Positions 28,497-37,522 of a stretch of DNA of 64,000 nt are shown here, piece by piece; the stretch's first letter is position 1; every line of letters starts with the position of its first letter. Below the pieces are notes generated by a model. The model was not told the origin of the DNA, did not search any database, and worked only from the letters and a program-made list of their open reading frames with translations. Made by a program: the position numbers and the translations under genes. The stretch is from Photobacterium sanctipauli (lineage in GTDB: Bacteria; Pseudomonadota; Gammaproteobacteria; Enterobacterales; Vibrionaceae): NCBI RefSeq assembly GCF_003026495.1, contig NZ_PYMA01000003.1:372001-436000 (forward strand), given 5' to 3'.

Positions 28497-28826
28497 TTAA
28501 GCCGAGGGCGTGAATACCACTAAATTCAACACTAAGAATACCGCCATGCTCGCTACTGTTGTGAGCAACACGTTCTTGGTTTTCCATGCCAGCAACGCTG
28601 CCAATCCAGCCGACCACAAGTATGGATTATCCAGTGCTAACCACAGGCCTTCACCCTCGGGCATGAACACAATGGGCGCCCAAATTGCCGTCAGTACTGC
28701 CGGGCTGGAATATTTCAGCAGGCGCTGGAACTCAGGGTTAATCTTCAATGGAAGCCGCGGCTCCAAGAATAAATAGCGGCTCAAGAACACCAATGCCGTC
28801 ATAGCTAAAATAGACAAAATGATCAT
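28497..28826 (-). CDS. azlD: AzlD-type branched-chain amino acid export subunit
   Basis: This 109-residue small membrane protein has about four hydrophobic segments and is the partner of AzlC in branched-chain amino acid or amino acid analogue export. The start at 28826 overlaps the azlC stop codon by 4 nt (ATGA) and has GAGGAG 7 nt upstream, so translational coupling is likely. An upstream start at 28844 would lie inside azlC and lacks support. Confidence 0.88.
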   Translation of the reverse strand: MIILSILAMTALVFLSRYLFLEPRLPLKINPEFQRLLKYSSPAVLTAIWAPIVFMPEGEGLWLALDNPYLWSAGLAALLAWKTKNVLLTTVASMAVFLVLNLVVFTPSA

Positions 28827-29542
28827 CCCTGCTCTCCTCGCCACTTCTCGATACCATAGCCAGCAACCATGCCACCCAAGCTTGCTATCATCAATGCGCC
28901 CTCAACGTGAAAGTAGTTCAGGGAGATTGAAAGCCCCAGCGCAACCAACACTGCACCCAAAACGGGAAGACTCAACACATGCGGCACCACCAAGGCAATG
29001 AAGGTCGCCGCAACGGCAAACTCCAGCCCCAATTCATTTAATGCCGGGATGTAGCTACCCGCCACAATACCCACCAAGGTGGCCGCATTCCAAGCAAGAT
29101 AAAAACTCAGCCCCGCCCCAAGCGCATACCAACGGTTGAATTGCTTTTTTGACTGCTGACCACAGATGGCAAACAGTTCGTCAGTCAACAGAAAGCCCAA
29201 GCCTAAACGCCAACGAAGTGGCAGCGAGCTGATTTTCTCTCGCATTGACACGCTATACAGCAAATGCCTGGAGGTGATAAAAAAGGTTGCCAGCAGCATA
29301 GACAGCAGCCCCGCGCCGGCCTTGAACATGCCTGTTGCCACCAGCTGCGCCGAGCCCGCAAATAAAATGGCCGACATTGCCTGGCTTTCAAATGGGTTGA
29401 GCCCGGCATCAATCGCAAAAGAGCCGGCAAGCAAGCCCCAAGGGATCACAGCCACGCTCAATGGCAGCATTGCCAGGGCACCTTGGCCAAATAACCTTGC
29501 AGGCGTCGTCATTTCAGGGGTATCCACTAATGTTGTATCCAT
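28823..29542 (-). CDS. azlC: AzlC-type branched-chain amino acid export permease
   Basis: This 239-residue inner membrane protein has seven to eight hydrophobic segments and the AzlC signature region (SAILFAGSAQLVATGMF and TSRHLLYSVSMR). Together with AzlD it forms an exporter. It lies downstream of an AraC-type regulator on the same strand, with a shared 13-nt box in the gap, which suggests local regulation. Confidence 0.92.
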   Translation of the reverse strand: MDTTLVDTPEMTTPARLFGQGALAMLPLSVAVIPWGLLAGSFAIDAGLNPFESQAMSAILFAGSAQLVATGMFKAGAGLLSMLLATFFITSRHLLYSVSMREKISSLPLRWRLGLGFLLTDELFAICGQQSKKQFNRWYALGAGLSFYLAWNAATLVGIVAGSYIPALNELGLEFAVAATFIALVVPHVLSLPVLGAVLVALGLSISLNYFHVEGALMIASLGGMVAGYGIEKWRGEQG

Positions 29543-29598
29543 AACTTATCATCTTGTGTCATCATGACTTTATCTCGCCATAACGCCACCACTAATAC

Positions 29599-29611
29599 TT
29601 GTACAAAATTG
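29599..29611. promoter_or_regulatory. Putative AraC-regulator box upstream of azlC
   Basis: TTGTACAAAATTG lies between the AraC-type gene and azlC. The identical 13-mer occurs upstream of the AraC-type gene at 30511-30523. TTGTACAA is palindromic. Confidence 0.55.
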
Positions 29612-29619
29612 TCCAAAGG

Positions 29620-30456
29620 CTAAGTGAGTGACTGTGTATATTGCCTAGGGGTTACACCCATCGCCCGTTTAAAATGGCGATGGAAATGGCTCTGATCATG
29701 AAAACCGGCTTCTTGCGCCGCATCAGAAATATGGTGGCCTGCACGAAGCAGTTTTTTGGCAAACCTCAGGCGGCTCTGTATTTGGTATGCATGGGGAGGA
29801 AGCCCAAATTCCTTTTGAAACGCCCGGACCAAATAATATGGGCTATAACCCGCCAAAGCCGCCAACTCCTCAAGGGAAACATCTGCTTGCGGAAAATCAT
29901 CAAGGAATGTCTTAACCAGTAGTACTTGCTTTTGGCTTCGGGTTCGGGGCTCAAATTCGTTTCGGCTACGGCTGTGCCTTGCCATCAGCTTGACGAGAGC
30001 ACCGTAAACCAGCGTCTCCCGTAATAAGCGATTATCTGAATTTTCTAGCGTAGAAAAAACCAAGCGAAGTTGCTGTGCCACCTCAGGGTCATGCACAACT
30101 GGCTCTGGGAAATAGGGAACTGAAGGATGGGCTCCCAAGCCTTCGGTCATTGCACCAAATTGTTCGGGTAAGGGATACATTGCTTTATATTCCCAGCCAC
30201 CTTCCGTTGCGGCATGGCCGGTATGCACTTCATCGGCATTTACCAAAATAATATGGTCTTTAGGTGCGACATGATTACTACCCGTACGATAAAAGCGCTG
30301 TGCCCCTTTTTCAATCACGCCAATGGTATACCCCTCATGGCTATGGCGTGAAAAGTTTTGCTGCTTATATTTCGCCTGCAACAACTCAAGCCCGCCTAGT
30401 TCGTCGGCAACCGTAAATCGCGCATCTTCTTTAAATTGTTTCGTTTTATCTGGCAT
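29620..30456 (-). CDS. AraC-family transcriptional regulator
   Basis: This 278-residue regulator has an N-terminal AraC-type cupin domain (about 25-160, with FSRHSHEGYTIGVIEKG) and a C-terminal double helix-turn-helix (about 175-275, with SLEELAALAGYSPYYLVRAFQKEFG and ISDAAQEAGFHDQSHFHRHFKR). Regulators of this type are often found beside azlCD and related LysE-like exporters. It is 77 bp upstream of azlC on the same strand; identical 13-nt boxes on both sides of it suggest that it controls azlC and itself. Confidence 0.92.
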   Translation of the reverse strand: MPDKTKQFKEDARFTVADELGGLELLQAKYKQQNFSRHSHEGYTIGVIEKGAQRFYRTGSNHVAPKDHIILVNADEVHTGHAATEGGWEYKAMYPLPEQFGAMTEGLGAHPSVPYFPEPVVHDPEVAQQLRLVFSTLENSDNRLLRETLVYGALVKLMARHSRSRNEFEPRTRSQKQVLLVKTFLDDFPQADVSLEELAALAGYSPYYLVRAFQKEFGLPPHAYQIQSRLRFAKKLLRAGHHISDAAQEAGFHDQSHFHRHFKRAMGVTPRQYTQSLT

Positions 30457-30510
30457 TGCTTACTCACTATTCCCTGTGATGCCAGTCTAGCTTATCTACC
30501 TTTGAAGATT

Positions 30511-30523
30511 TTGTACAAAATTG
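30511..30523. promoter_or_regulatory. Putative AraC-regulator box upstream of its own gene
   Basis: TTGTACAAAATTG, within the longer palindrome TTTTGTACAAAA, 55 bp upstream of the AraC-type start. It is the second copy of the box before azlC. Confidence 0.55.
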
Positions 30524-30691
30524 CGCTTTTATTCATACCCGAATAGTGCCCCAAATGTGTTTTGTTTCATTCCTTTTTACCTACAAGGTAACAACATCAC
30601 ACTTTAACCAATTGATTAATAATAAGGATTGCCGTCACCACTCACTGGCGGCATGGTATGGGCAGTTTATTCAATATTGACAAGGTTCTTC

Positions 30692-31726
30692 ATGACAGCG
30701 AACAGCCACCTGCATTTTTACGTTGGCACTTACACCGACGCACCGAGCAACAGTTCGGGCATTGCCCACATCACTTTAAACCCGGAGACAGGTGAACTGA
30801 CACGCTTAGATGATGCCATCACTTTGCGAAACCCCTCCTATCTGGCTGCAACCAAACAAGGCGTGTACGCATTTAGCGAAGTGGCAAGGGAAGAGGGCGC
30901 CGCCCTTAACTTTATTTCATCTGCGACCAGCCAAGCATTACCTATTGCGGGTGACTACCCTTGCCATCTCGACATCAAAGCGCCGTATCTGGCTGTTGCC
31001 AATTACGGCTCCGGCAATGTGAGTGTTTACCAACTTGATGGAAACGGTGGGCCGTTAGATGCCATCGGTGAATTGTATGTAGAGGGTAGTGGCCCAAATA
31101 AAGATCGCCAGCTTTCGCCCCATGCCCACCAAGTGACGTTTCTTAAGAGCTCAAACCACCTTGCCATAGTTGATCTTGGCACTGACTCTGTTCACTTCTT
31201 TGGCTACAGCTCTGATGCTGACAAACCTGCTTTCGCGTTAGATCAAAGCATTGCCATGCCTGCGGGCTCTGGCCCCCGCCATTTGGTCTTTAATCAAAGC
31301 GAGACAACGGCCTACGTCGTCTGTGAATTGTCAGAAACCTTGGTAGTACTGACCAACAGCAAAACTGGCTGGCAAGTCACACACCAATGCGATTTGTTAG
31401 CCGAAACGCCCAATGGTGAAGCCGCATCTGCGATCCGCCTGAGCACCGACGAGAAGTACCTGTACGTGTCATGCCGAGCCCAAAATAAAATCAGTCATTT
31501 TAACGTTTCCGGTGAAGTACCACGCAGGCTGGCTGCCTATGATTGCGGCGGGGCGTTTCCGCGAGACTTTATTATTTCGGCCGATGGGAAGTGGTTGCTC
31601 ACCGCTAACCAGCACTCTAACAATATCGCGAGTTTTCACCGAAACAGTGAAACGGGCGAATTAGCCCCAACCGGGTACCAGTGCAATGTCGATGCACCTG
31701 TGTGTTTGGTAGAAATAGCAAAGTAG
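30692..31726 (+). CDS. Lactonase family protein (6-phosphogluconolactonase-type beta-propeller)
   Basis: This 344-residue protein is predicted to be a seven-bladed beta-propeller of the YbhE/Pgl type. Family landmarks are FYVGTYTDAPSNSSGI at the start, NYGSGNVSVY, SPHAHQV, GSGPRHLVF and NQHSNNIASF near the end. Characterised members hydrolyse 6-phosphogluconolactone, but many homologues act on other lactones or are untested. The ATG at 30692 has AAGG upstream and starts right before the first blade; a TTG start at 30629 is less likely. It is a single gene with a terminator 14 bp after the stop codon. Confidence 0.88.
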   Translation: MTANSHLHFYVGTYTDAPSNSSGIAHITLNPETGELTRLDDAITLRNPSYLAATKQGVYAFSEVAREEGAALNFISSATSQALPIAGDYPCHLDIKAPYLAVANYGSGNVSVYQLDGNGGPLDAIGELYVEGSGPNKDRQLSPHAHQVTFLKSSNHLAIVDLGTDSVHFFGYSSDADKPAFALDQSIAMPAGSGPRHLVFNQSETTAYVVCELSETLVVLTNSKTGWQVTHQCDLLAETPNGEAASAIRLSTDEKYLYVSCRAQNKISHFNVSGEVPRRLAAYDCGGAFPRDFIISADGKWLLTANQHSNNIASFHRNSETGELAPTGYQCNVDAPVCLVEIAK

Positions 31727-31740
31727 CATCAGTCCAAAAC

Positions 31741-31769
31741 AAATGATGCCTCATCAAGAGGCATCATTT
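31741..31769. terminator. Hairpin terminator between convergent genes
   Basis: AAATGATGCCTC and its exact complement flank a 5-nt loop between the lactonase gene and the cytochrome b gene. Confidence 0.8.
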
Positions 31770-31785
31770 AGCTATTTATTCGCTT

Positions 31786-32326
31786 CTAACTTCGGCCAAG
31801 CATTCTGGAAATAGTACTGTCTTTGTCTATAAATTGGTGCTTGAGTGCACCAGCAACATGTAGGACAAAAGCAACAATAATGATCTCAACAGCAAAGTGG
31901 TGAACAGTAGAGCCAAGCTCTTTTAACCAAAGCGTTTCTTCTCCGGCAGCGATTAATTGCCAGCCAAAGATATCAATACCTCGCCCACTTCCAATACTCA
32001 TGGCGATCCCCGATATAGGCATGACCAGGGTTGCAACAAGCAATAAGCAATAAGCCATGAACACACTTTGCCGCAATATCTTGCCAAACAGGCATTACAG
32101 ATGCGGCCTTTATCGCACCTTCTTTTAATCGCCAGAACAAACGAACAGAAGCCGCCAATAAAATCAATGTCCCAAGAGACTTATGTAGACCAATCCATTC
32201 ACCCTTTTCTGGCCCCCTTGGTAAGTCGACCATGTATAAGCCAATGGCAAATACGGCTATAAATGCCAACCCAGTCAACCAATGTAAACTAATCGTCTGC
32301 CATGTAAGTGAATTCTTCTTGAGCAT
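31786..32326 (-). pseudogene. Cytochrome b561-family protein, frameshifted by one heptamer repeat
   Basis: Two overlapping frames together encode one cytochrome b561 (CybB-like) protein of about 177 residues. The first part (from ATG at 32326) gives membrane helices with a haem-ligand His in SLHWLTG and in GLHKSLG. The second part gives PISGIAMS, a later HHFAVEI and HVAGALKHQ, which hold the remaining ligands. They join at HGLLL-VATLVMP. The break is at three tandem heptamers (32033-32053); removing one restores the frame exactly. This could be a recent inactivating slip, a phase-variable switch, or a sequencing error. Such proteins act in periplasmic or quinone electron transfer. Confidence 0.85.
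32033..32053 (-). repeat. Heptanucleotide tandem repeat causing a frameshift
   Basis: Three 7-nt units, GCAACAA, GCAATAA and GCAATAA on the plus strand, lie inside the cytochrome b561 gene. Two units would keep one continuous reading frame; the extra unit shifts it by +1. Confidence 0.9.
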
Positions 32327-32481
32327 TTCTTTCCCCTTATATTAATTGTGGTTATAAGGGGATTATCCAATAGGCATGTGAACAAAACTACACCGATCTG
32401 TGTAAGTTTGGGTAAATTTTATTCACATTTAGCTAGAGATTATTTGTTCAAAACAGCAACATTGCACTATTGAGCCGCTTC

Positions 32482-33132
32482 TTACGATTGGGCTTTCAGT
32501 TCGGCAAGTACCTGATGCAAAGAAGGCACAATGGAATGGCCTAGTTGGCGTACTTCTTGGCATGGCTCCACCAAATCCGGGATCTGGTAGCTGATCATAT
32601 TGGCTGCTACCGACGAGCGAACACCATTGTTGGAATCCTCAAACGCCAAACACAAAGTAGGCTCAACATTCAAGCGACTGGCTGCCAAGAGGTAGATTTC
32701 AGGATCCGGCTTACCATTGCTGACTTCACACCCTGTCGTCAGGCTATCAATGTATTGAGACAACCCAGCCAACGCTAGCTTCTTCGTTGCCACCTCTTTT
32801 GCTGTCGAAGTGGCAACCGCAACAGGCAGCCCTTGCTCTTTCAACCATTCTAGGAGCTCAACCACACCTTCTTTAACTGGAATAGGCTGATGCTGAACTA
32901 CCGCGTTGTAACGGGTGCGCCATTCATTATGTAGGCGATCCAAGTCGTCCCCGTAAGCCTCACGGAAGATCCCTTCAATGCCTGCCGCGTTACGGCCAAT
33001 GATAGACAGGTAGACATCTTCATGGAAAGGGAGGTTTTGTACTTCACACGCTTCTTTGAAAATGCGCATACACACACGCTCAGTATCAAGAAGCAAACCA
33101 TCCATATCGAAAATAGCAGCTTGGTAGTTCAT
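32482..33132 (-). CDS. HAD-family phosphatase, beta-phosphoglucomutase-like
   Basis: This 216-residue HAD hydrolase has motif I DMDGLLLDTE, motif II VATST, Lys in NGKPDPEIY and motif IV FEDSNNGVRSS, plus the helical cap. It is a paralogue of the protein at 26296-26937, sharing all motifs but clearly diverged. The substrate is probably a small sugar phosphate. It is monocistronic. Confidence 0.9.
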   Translation of the reverse strand: MNYQAAIFDMDGLLLDTERVCMRIFKEACEVQNLPFHEDVYLSIIGRNAAGIEGIFREAYGDDLDRLHNEWRTRYNAVVQHQPIPVKEGVVELLEWLKEQGLPVAVATSTAKEVATKKLALAGLSQYIDSLTTGCEVSNGKPDPEIYLLAASRLNVEPTLCLAFEDSNNGVRSSVAANMISYQIPDLVEPCQEVRQLGHSIVPSLHQVLAELKAQS

Positions 33133-33295
33133 CGTTTTCCAGACTTATTGGTTGAGACGGCGCATTTTGACACAAGCCGACGACTTTTACTTGAAAAATA
33201 ATGCCATCATACTGTGTCGATCTTAACCGCCTCTTAACCCAACAAATGCTAATCTTGTTGCCGTTAATTCCAACGGCGTAATTTATTTAATAAGC

Positions 33296-34510
33296 ATGAA
33301 TCCAATCAAACCGTTTTTCTCATTCAAGACAACATTATGCGGCCTAGCATTGGCTTCGGCTGCCTTGGTGGGATGCCAAAGCACCGTCGAGCACCCGATG
33401 TTCGAGCCTTCAGGCAGTACACACATCACCAATTACCAAAGCTTCAGTGATTATGTGGAGCAAACCGAGCAGCAGCTGGCTGAGCACCGGGTATTCTTAA
33501 CCGACAACCACCAGCAAGAAATTAAGGCTAATCTGCCGTTTGAGGTAAAACCTAAAGCGGCCTCTTCAGACGAGCAAGGGCAACCAAGCAAAGGTATTCT
33601 ACTGATCCACGGCTTGGGAGATTCGCCTTGGTCGTTTGTCGATGTGAGCCAATCGCTAGCCGATCGAGGTTTCTTGGTTAGAACCGTATTGCTTAATGGC
33701 CACGGGACACGCCCGGCCGATATGATCAATGCCGATCACGAAGATTGGCAAGCATTGGTGGACAAGCAAGTTCAGTTACTCGAACAAGAAGTTGACGAGG
33801 TTTATCTCGGTGGTTTCTCAACCGGCGGGAACCTGGCCTACCTCCATGCGGCCGACAACCAAGATATAGCCGGGTTGATGTTGTTCTCTCCGGGCTTCCA
33901 ATCCAACGAGCCAATGGCATTTATGACCCCGTTGCTATCAACGGTGAAAACTTGGCTAAGGCCAAATTCGGCCAGCGGCGTCACCAACTATGCTCGCTAT
34001 AGTGCGATGCCAACCAATGGTTTTGCCCAATATTACCACACCAGCAAAGCCACCATGGAAGACTTGGAACAACGCCAGTTCGACCGCCCAACCTTCATGG
34101 TGCTCACCGAACATGACAGTGTGTTGGATACCCGGCTGATCCGTGAAGTATTCCAAAACCGCTTCACCCACCCCGACAACAAGCTGATGTGGTTCGGCAC
34201 CAGCCCTGAACCAGCCGAGGACAAGGTCGTCTTCGTCAATAGCCGAGTGCCTGAGCTACGGGTCAGTAATATGTCGCACATGGGGGTGTTATATGCACCC
34301 GACAACCCCTATTACGGGATCAACGGCAGTGAAATTATTTGCCGTAACGGACAAGAATCAGAAGCAGCCGAAGACCATTGCCGTGCCGGTGGCGAGGTGT
34401 GGTTTAGCGCATGGGACCACCGCGAAGCCGACAAGGTACATGCCCGGCTGACCTTCAACCCTCGCTATGATCAAATGATCACAACACTCTCTGACGTGTT
34501 CCAACTGTAG
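33296..34510 (+). CDS. Alpha/beta-hydrolase lipoprotein (esterase/lipase-like)
   Basis: This 404-residue predicted lipoprotein has a lipobox ALVGC at about residues 23-27. An alpha/beta hydrolase domain starts around residue 95: HGLGDSPWSF oxyanion region, nucleophile Ser in GGFSTGG (about 178), probable acid in LTEHDSVLD and His in SNMSHMGVLY. It also contains two late Cys residues (ICRNG and DHCRAGG) likely forming a disulfide. The fold resembles carboxylesterases and monoglyceride lipases; substrate unknown. It is expected at the outer membrane. It is followed by a two-component pair after a 180-bp gap that shows no other gene. Confidence 0.88.
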   Translation: MNPIKPFFSFKTTLCGLALASAALVGCQSTVEHPMFEPSGSTHITNYQSFSDYVEQTEQQLAEHRVFLTDNHQQEIKANLPFEVKPKAASSDEQGQPSKGILLIHGLGDSPWSFVDVSQSLADRGFLVRTVLLNGHGTRPADMINADHEDWQALVDKQVQLLEQEVDEVYLGGFSTGGNLAYLHAADNQDIAGLMLFSPGFQSNEPMAFMTPLLSTVKTWLRPNSASGVTNYARYSAMPTNGFAQYYHTSKATMEDLEQRQFDRPTFMVLTEHDSVLDTRLIREVFQNRFTHPDNKLMWFGTSPEPAEDKVVFVNSRVPELRVSNMSHMGVLYAPDNPYYGINGSEIICRNGQESEAAEDHCRAGGEVWFSAWDHREADKVHARLTFNPRYDQMITTLSDVFQL

Positions 34511-34689
34511 CGGCCTTTCCAAGACCAACTGCACGCAGCCATTAAGCAGACATTGCTCAGCTTGATGGTTGCAGCACCCGATGCATGACTCCCAAATCAT
34601 CACAAAACAGCCTAGTCTCTTGTTATCTAATGCTAAAATCACAATCTATACCATCAGCTACCTGCCACCGCCGAGGCCCGATAACAGCC

Positions 34690-35364
34690 ATGACGATACT
34701 GCTTGTTGAAGACGACAGAGCTCTTGCCCGCTCGATTATGGAATACCTTGAGTTGGAAGAGCTAACTTGTGACTATGCCGATAATGGCGTTGGTGCTATC
34801 GAACTGACGAAAAGCCAACATTATCAAGTGATTGTGCTGGATATAAACCTTCCCCGCCTCGATGGTTTTTCGGTATGCGAACAACTCAGAAAGTCAGGTA
34901 ACGACACGCCCATTATTATGCTCACTGCCAAGGACAGGCTGGAAGACAAGCTAACAGGATTTAATGCCGGTACCGATGATTATCTGGTTAAGCCGTTTGC
35001 AATGAAGGAGTTGGTGGCGCGTATCAAGGCACTCTCAGGGCGTCGCAGCAACCAGGTCAAAAAGCTTTCCGTGGGTGAGCTGGAGCTCGATCTTAGCTCA
35101 AAGCAAGCCAAACGGGGCGAAACCACAATAGAGCTTTCCCCAACCGGGTTTAAGATTCTCGAGCTACTCATGCGAGCCAGCCCCGACGCGGTCAGCAAAG
35201 AAACCATCGTGCAAGAGATATGGGGTGACCAAGCGCTTGATAGCAACAATCTCAAGGTTCACATCCACAAGCTAAGAAAAGACATCGACTCGGCCTGCGA
35301 GCCAGCATTTATTGTCACCATCAAGTCCGTTGGCTACGCCATCAGGGAGCCCCATGCAGACTAG
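34690..35364 (+). CDS. OmpR-family response regulator
   Basis: This 224-residue response regulator has a receiver domain with Asp8/Asp9, phosphorylation site Asp51 (VIVLDINLP), Thr near residue 79 and Lys101 (LVKPF), then a winged-helix DNA-binding domain (about 130-220, ending HIHKLRKDI...VGYAIRE). The start at 34690 gives the normal MTILLVEDD N-terminus; the frame is open further upstream without support. It overlaps the kinase gene by 11 nt, so the two are co-translated. Confidence 0.94.
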   Translation: MTILLVEDDRALARSIMEYLELEELTCDYADNGVGAIELTKSQHYQVIVLDINLPRLDGFSVCEQLRKSGNDTPIIMLTAKDRLEDKLTGFNAGTDDYLVKPFAMKELVARIKALSGRRSNQVKKLSVGELELDLSSKQAKRGETTIELSPTGFKILELLMRASPDAVSKETIVQEIWGDQALDSNNLKVHIHKLRKDIDSACEPAFIVTIKSVGYAIREPHAD

Positions 35365-36613
35365 AACCAGTATCAAAGCCGTCTTTCTTATCACTGCGGT
35401 TGTCTCATGCTTGTTGATGTCACGTGTATTTTTCGTCTTGATGTTCGACTATTACAAGGAAGGGGCCTCCACCGTCACCTATGACATACTGAGCGATGCG
35501 GCAGAGCAAAACACCATTGGTGATCACGACGCCTACGGCCTCCACTTCCGACGCCAGTGGCAAGACTTACCGCCGGTGTTTCTGCAAGCCATCGGCAAGG
35601 CACCAGGCAAACTCAATCAAATGACCCGGCTGAAAGCAGAGCACCCGATGTTTGTCTCGCCAACCAAGCTTTATTATGTCTTGCTTGCCAATAATAAGCT
35701 GGGTGAGCCTATCTATGTCGCCAAGGCTGTGAACTGGAAAGATACCGGGGTGAGTATCGGTGACTTTTCACTGGGAATTTACGGCCGCTCGTTTTTGCTC
35801 AGTATATTGTTTGCGGCATTGTGCTCTGCCCTGCTGCTGTACGTGCTCAAGTCATTGGTTGCCCCTCTGGAGTCCTTGAAGGCGTGGGCACAGGCCATGT
35901 CCAGCACTCACCCCCAGCAAAAGCCAGCCGACATCCAATTTCGCTACAAAGAATTTTCCGACATCGCCGATGTACTGAGCGAGAGTATCGAAAAACAAAA
36001 ACACAGTATCAGAAAAGAAGAAGAGTTCCTGCAATTTGCCAGCCATGAGCTACGCTCTCCGCTGGCAGTCATTCGTACCAGCACTGATCTTTTAAATAAA
36101 ATGGCCGAAAAAAACAGGCTGGAGAACGCCAACCAGGTTGTAGGCAGAATCGATGATGCAGCGACAACCATGACCCGCTTGGTCGAAACCCTACTGTGGC
36201 TGAATCGTGACACTCCGCAAAATGTCGAGGTTCAAGCTGTCCAACTGGACGCGACTATCAAGCACCTCGCCGAGGAGCTGAAATACCTCCTTATCGACAG
36301 CAATGTTGTACTTCGTTGCCACACCTCACCATACAGTGCTGAACTAGCGGAGATCCCGTGCCAGATCGTGTTGAAGAATATGATCAGTAACGCCTATCAA
36401 CATGCGTCAGGGGGTGTTATAGATGTAAAACAGCAAGGTTCAAGGGTGACAGTCAGCAACGAAGATCAGGCAGGCTTTAGCAGTAATAAGGGATTCGGTC
36501 TTGGCGTTAAGCTAATTGAAAAAATAGCCAATCAATATCACTGGCAAGTTAAGGTTCAGCAGTCAACGAGCCGTTATAGGGTTACGTTGGACTTTTCACC
36601 TGAATCAAAATAA
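35354..36613 (+). CDS. Sensor histidine kinase
   Basis: This 419-residue membrane kinase is partner of the preceding regulator. It has a membrane segment at about 10-28, a periplasmic domain of about 110 residues, a second membrane segment (about 145-165), a HAMP-like linker, an H box with the phospho-His in ASHELRSPLAV, an N box (NMISNAYQHA) and a G box (GFGLGVKLIEK). The ATP-binding domain is short, and the usual DxGxG motif reads NEDQAG, so that part is variant. The periplasmic sensor is not a family I recognise. The start at 35354 overlaps the regulator's end. Confidence 0.92.
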   Translation: MQTRTSIKAVFLITAVVSCLLMSRVFFVLMFDYYKEGASTVTYDILSDAAEQNTIGDHDAYGLHFRRQWQDLPPVFLQAIGKAPGKLNQMTRLKAEHPMFVSPTKLYYVLLANNKLGEPIYVAKAVNWKDTGVSIGDFSLGIYGRSFLLSILFAALCSALLLYVLKSLVAPLESLKAWAQAMSSTHPQQKPADIQFRYKEFSDIADVLSESIEKQKHSIRKEEEFLQFASHELRSPLAVIRTSTDLLNKMAEKNRLENANQVVGRIDDAATTMTRLVETLLWLNRDTPQNVEVQAVQLDATIKHLAEELKYLLIDSNVVLRCHTSPYSAELAEIPCQIVLKNMISNAYQHASGGVIDVKQQGSRVTVSNEDQAGFSSNKGFGLGVKLIEKIANQYHWQVKVQQSTSRYRVTLDFSPESK

Positions 36614-36615
36614 AC

Positions 36616-36637
36616 AAGGCAGCCCGAAGCTGCCTTT
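36616..36637 (+). terminator. Terminator of the two-component operon
   Basis: AAGGCAGC and GCTGCCTT form a stem with a short loop directly after the kinase stop codon, followed by a short T run. Confidence 0.75.
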
Positions 36638-36690
36638 ATGACTAATTGGGGGGTTATTGATTAGGGGCAGGGAATACTTGAAAACGCACC

Positions 36691-36786
36691 CTAGAAGCGG
36701 AACACAACGCGGATTGCTTCCATCCAACCCCAAAGACTAAAACCAATCACCGCAGACAGGAAAATAGCAGGGAAAATAAAATCCAT
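36691..36786 (-). CDS. Possible 31-aa membrane peptide
   Basis: A short frame encodes a 31-residue peptide with one hydrophobic segment (MDFIFPAIFLSAVIGFSLWG) and a basic end (IRVVFRF). Composition is typical of small bacterial membrane proteins rather than a random frame. The ribosome site is weak (GAG about 9 nt upstream). It is too short for certainty. Confidence 0.4.
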   Translation of the reverse strand: MDFIFPAIFLSAVIGFSLWGWMEAIRVVFRF

Positions 36787-36962
36787 ACAGTCAAACTCAC
36801 TATATTTTAATTGAAAGCATGGATTTATTATCTATAAAACCAATCAAAACCCAATACATACAACCAAGCAATATGCAACCTTTGTGATAGGTAACGCAAA
36901 AGCCACAAACATAAGGAACTAGTTGAATATAAAATCAGCAGTTAACGTTCTGCCCTATTGCA

Positions 36963-37436
36963 CTACTCTCGATACTTTGCCGATGTAATGTACTGGCCAA
37001 ACGTTTCGCACCATACAATCACCGTGTTGTATTGGGCGATATCAATCGAGTCATCGAGTTCCACCATAAAACGATCGAACGTTTTGATATCCCCCACTTT
37101 CGCCATCGACATTTTCAATCGGTTAAAATCGGCTTCAGTTTCAATGTACTCCGGTGACAAATAGAGCTTGTAATCCGGCCCCGGTGCCAGCTCGCCTACA
37201 AAGCTGATTGCATTTGGTGAAATAGACACTTCACCTTCTCCCCAGTGAAGAAAATCGCTGTCTTGGCGATCCTTTTCAAACGTGGCGGTAAATTGGGCTT
37301 GTTGCTGAACAGAGGTAATGGCGGCAGCCGGCGGTGCCTCTGGCGCAATCAAGATAGGCAAGGCATATATACCCAAGGCAAACCCAATCGCGACCGCGAC
37401 ACCGTGGCTAATTAGTAATCCCAACATCCTTTTCAT
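36963..37436 (-). CDS. DM13 domain protein
   Basis: This 157-residue exported or membrane-anchored protein has an N-terminal hydrophobic segment (about 5-30) followed by a DM13 domain (about 55-155), recognised by GELAPGPDYKLYLSP, GDIKTFDRFMVELDDS and YNTVIVWCETFGQYITSAKY. DM13 domains are proposed to act in redox chemistry through the conserved Cys, by analogy to DOMON-linked proteins. The start at 37436 has GGAG upstream. It lies 86 bp after the LysR gene on the same strand. Confidence 0.88.
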   Translation of the reverse strand: MKRMLGLLISHGVAVAIGFALGIYALPILIAPEAPPAAAITSVQQQAQFTATFEKDRQDSDFLHWGEGEVSISPNAISFVGELAPGPDYKLYLSPEYIETEADFNRLKMSMAKVGDIKTFDRFMVELDDSIDIAQYNTVIVWCETFGQYITSAKYRE

Positions 37437-37522
37437 CGCTTCTCCATACATCCTGTAAGTGCCTGTATCAACTATAGACAATATGACGTGAAGCGACGAA
37501 ATTGGACGATGGTAGAGCGAAA

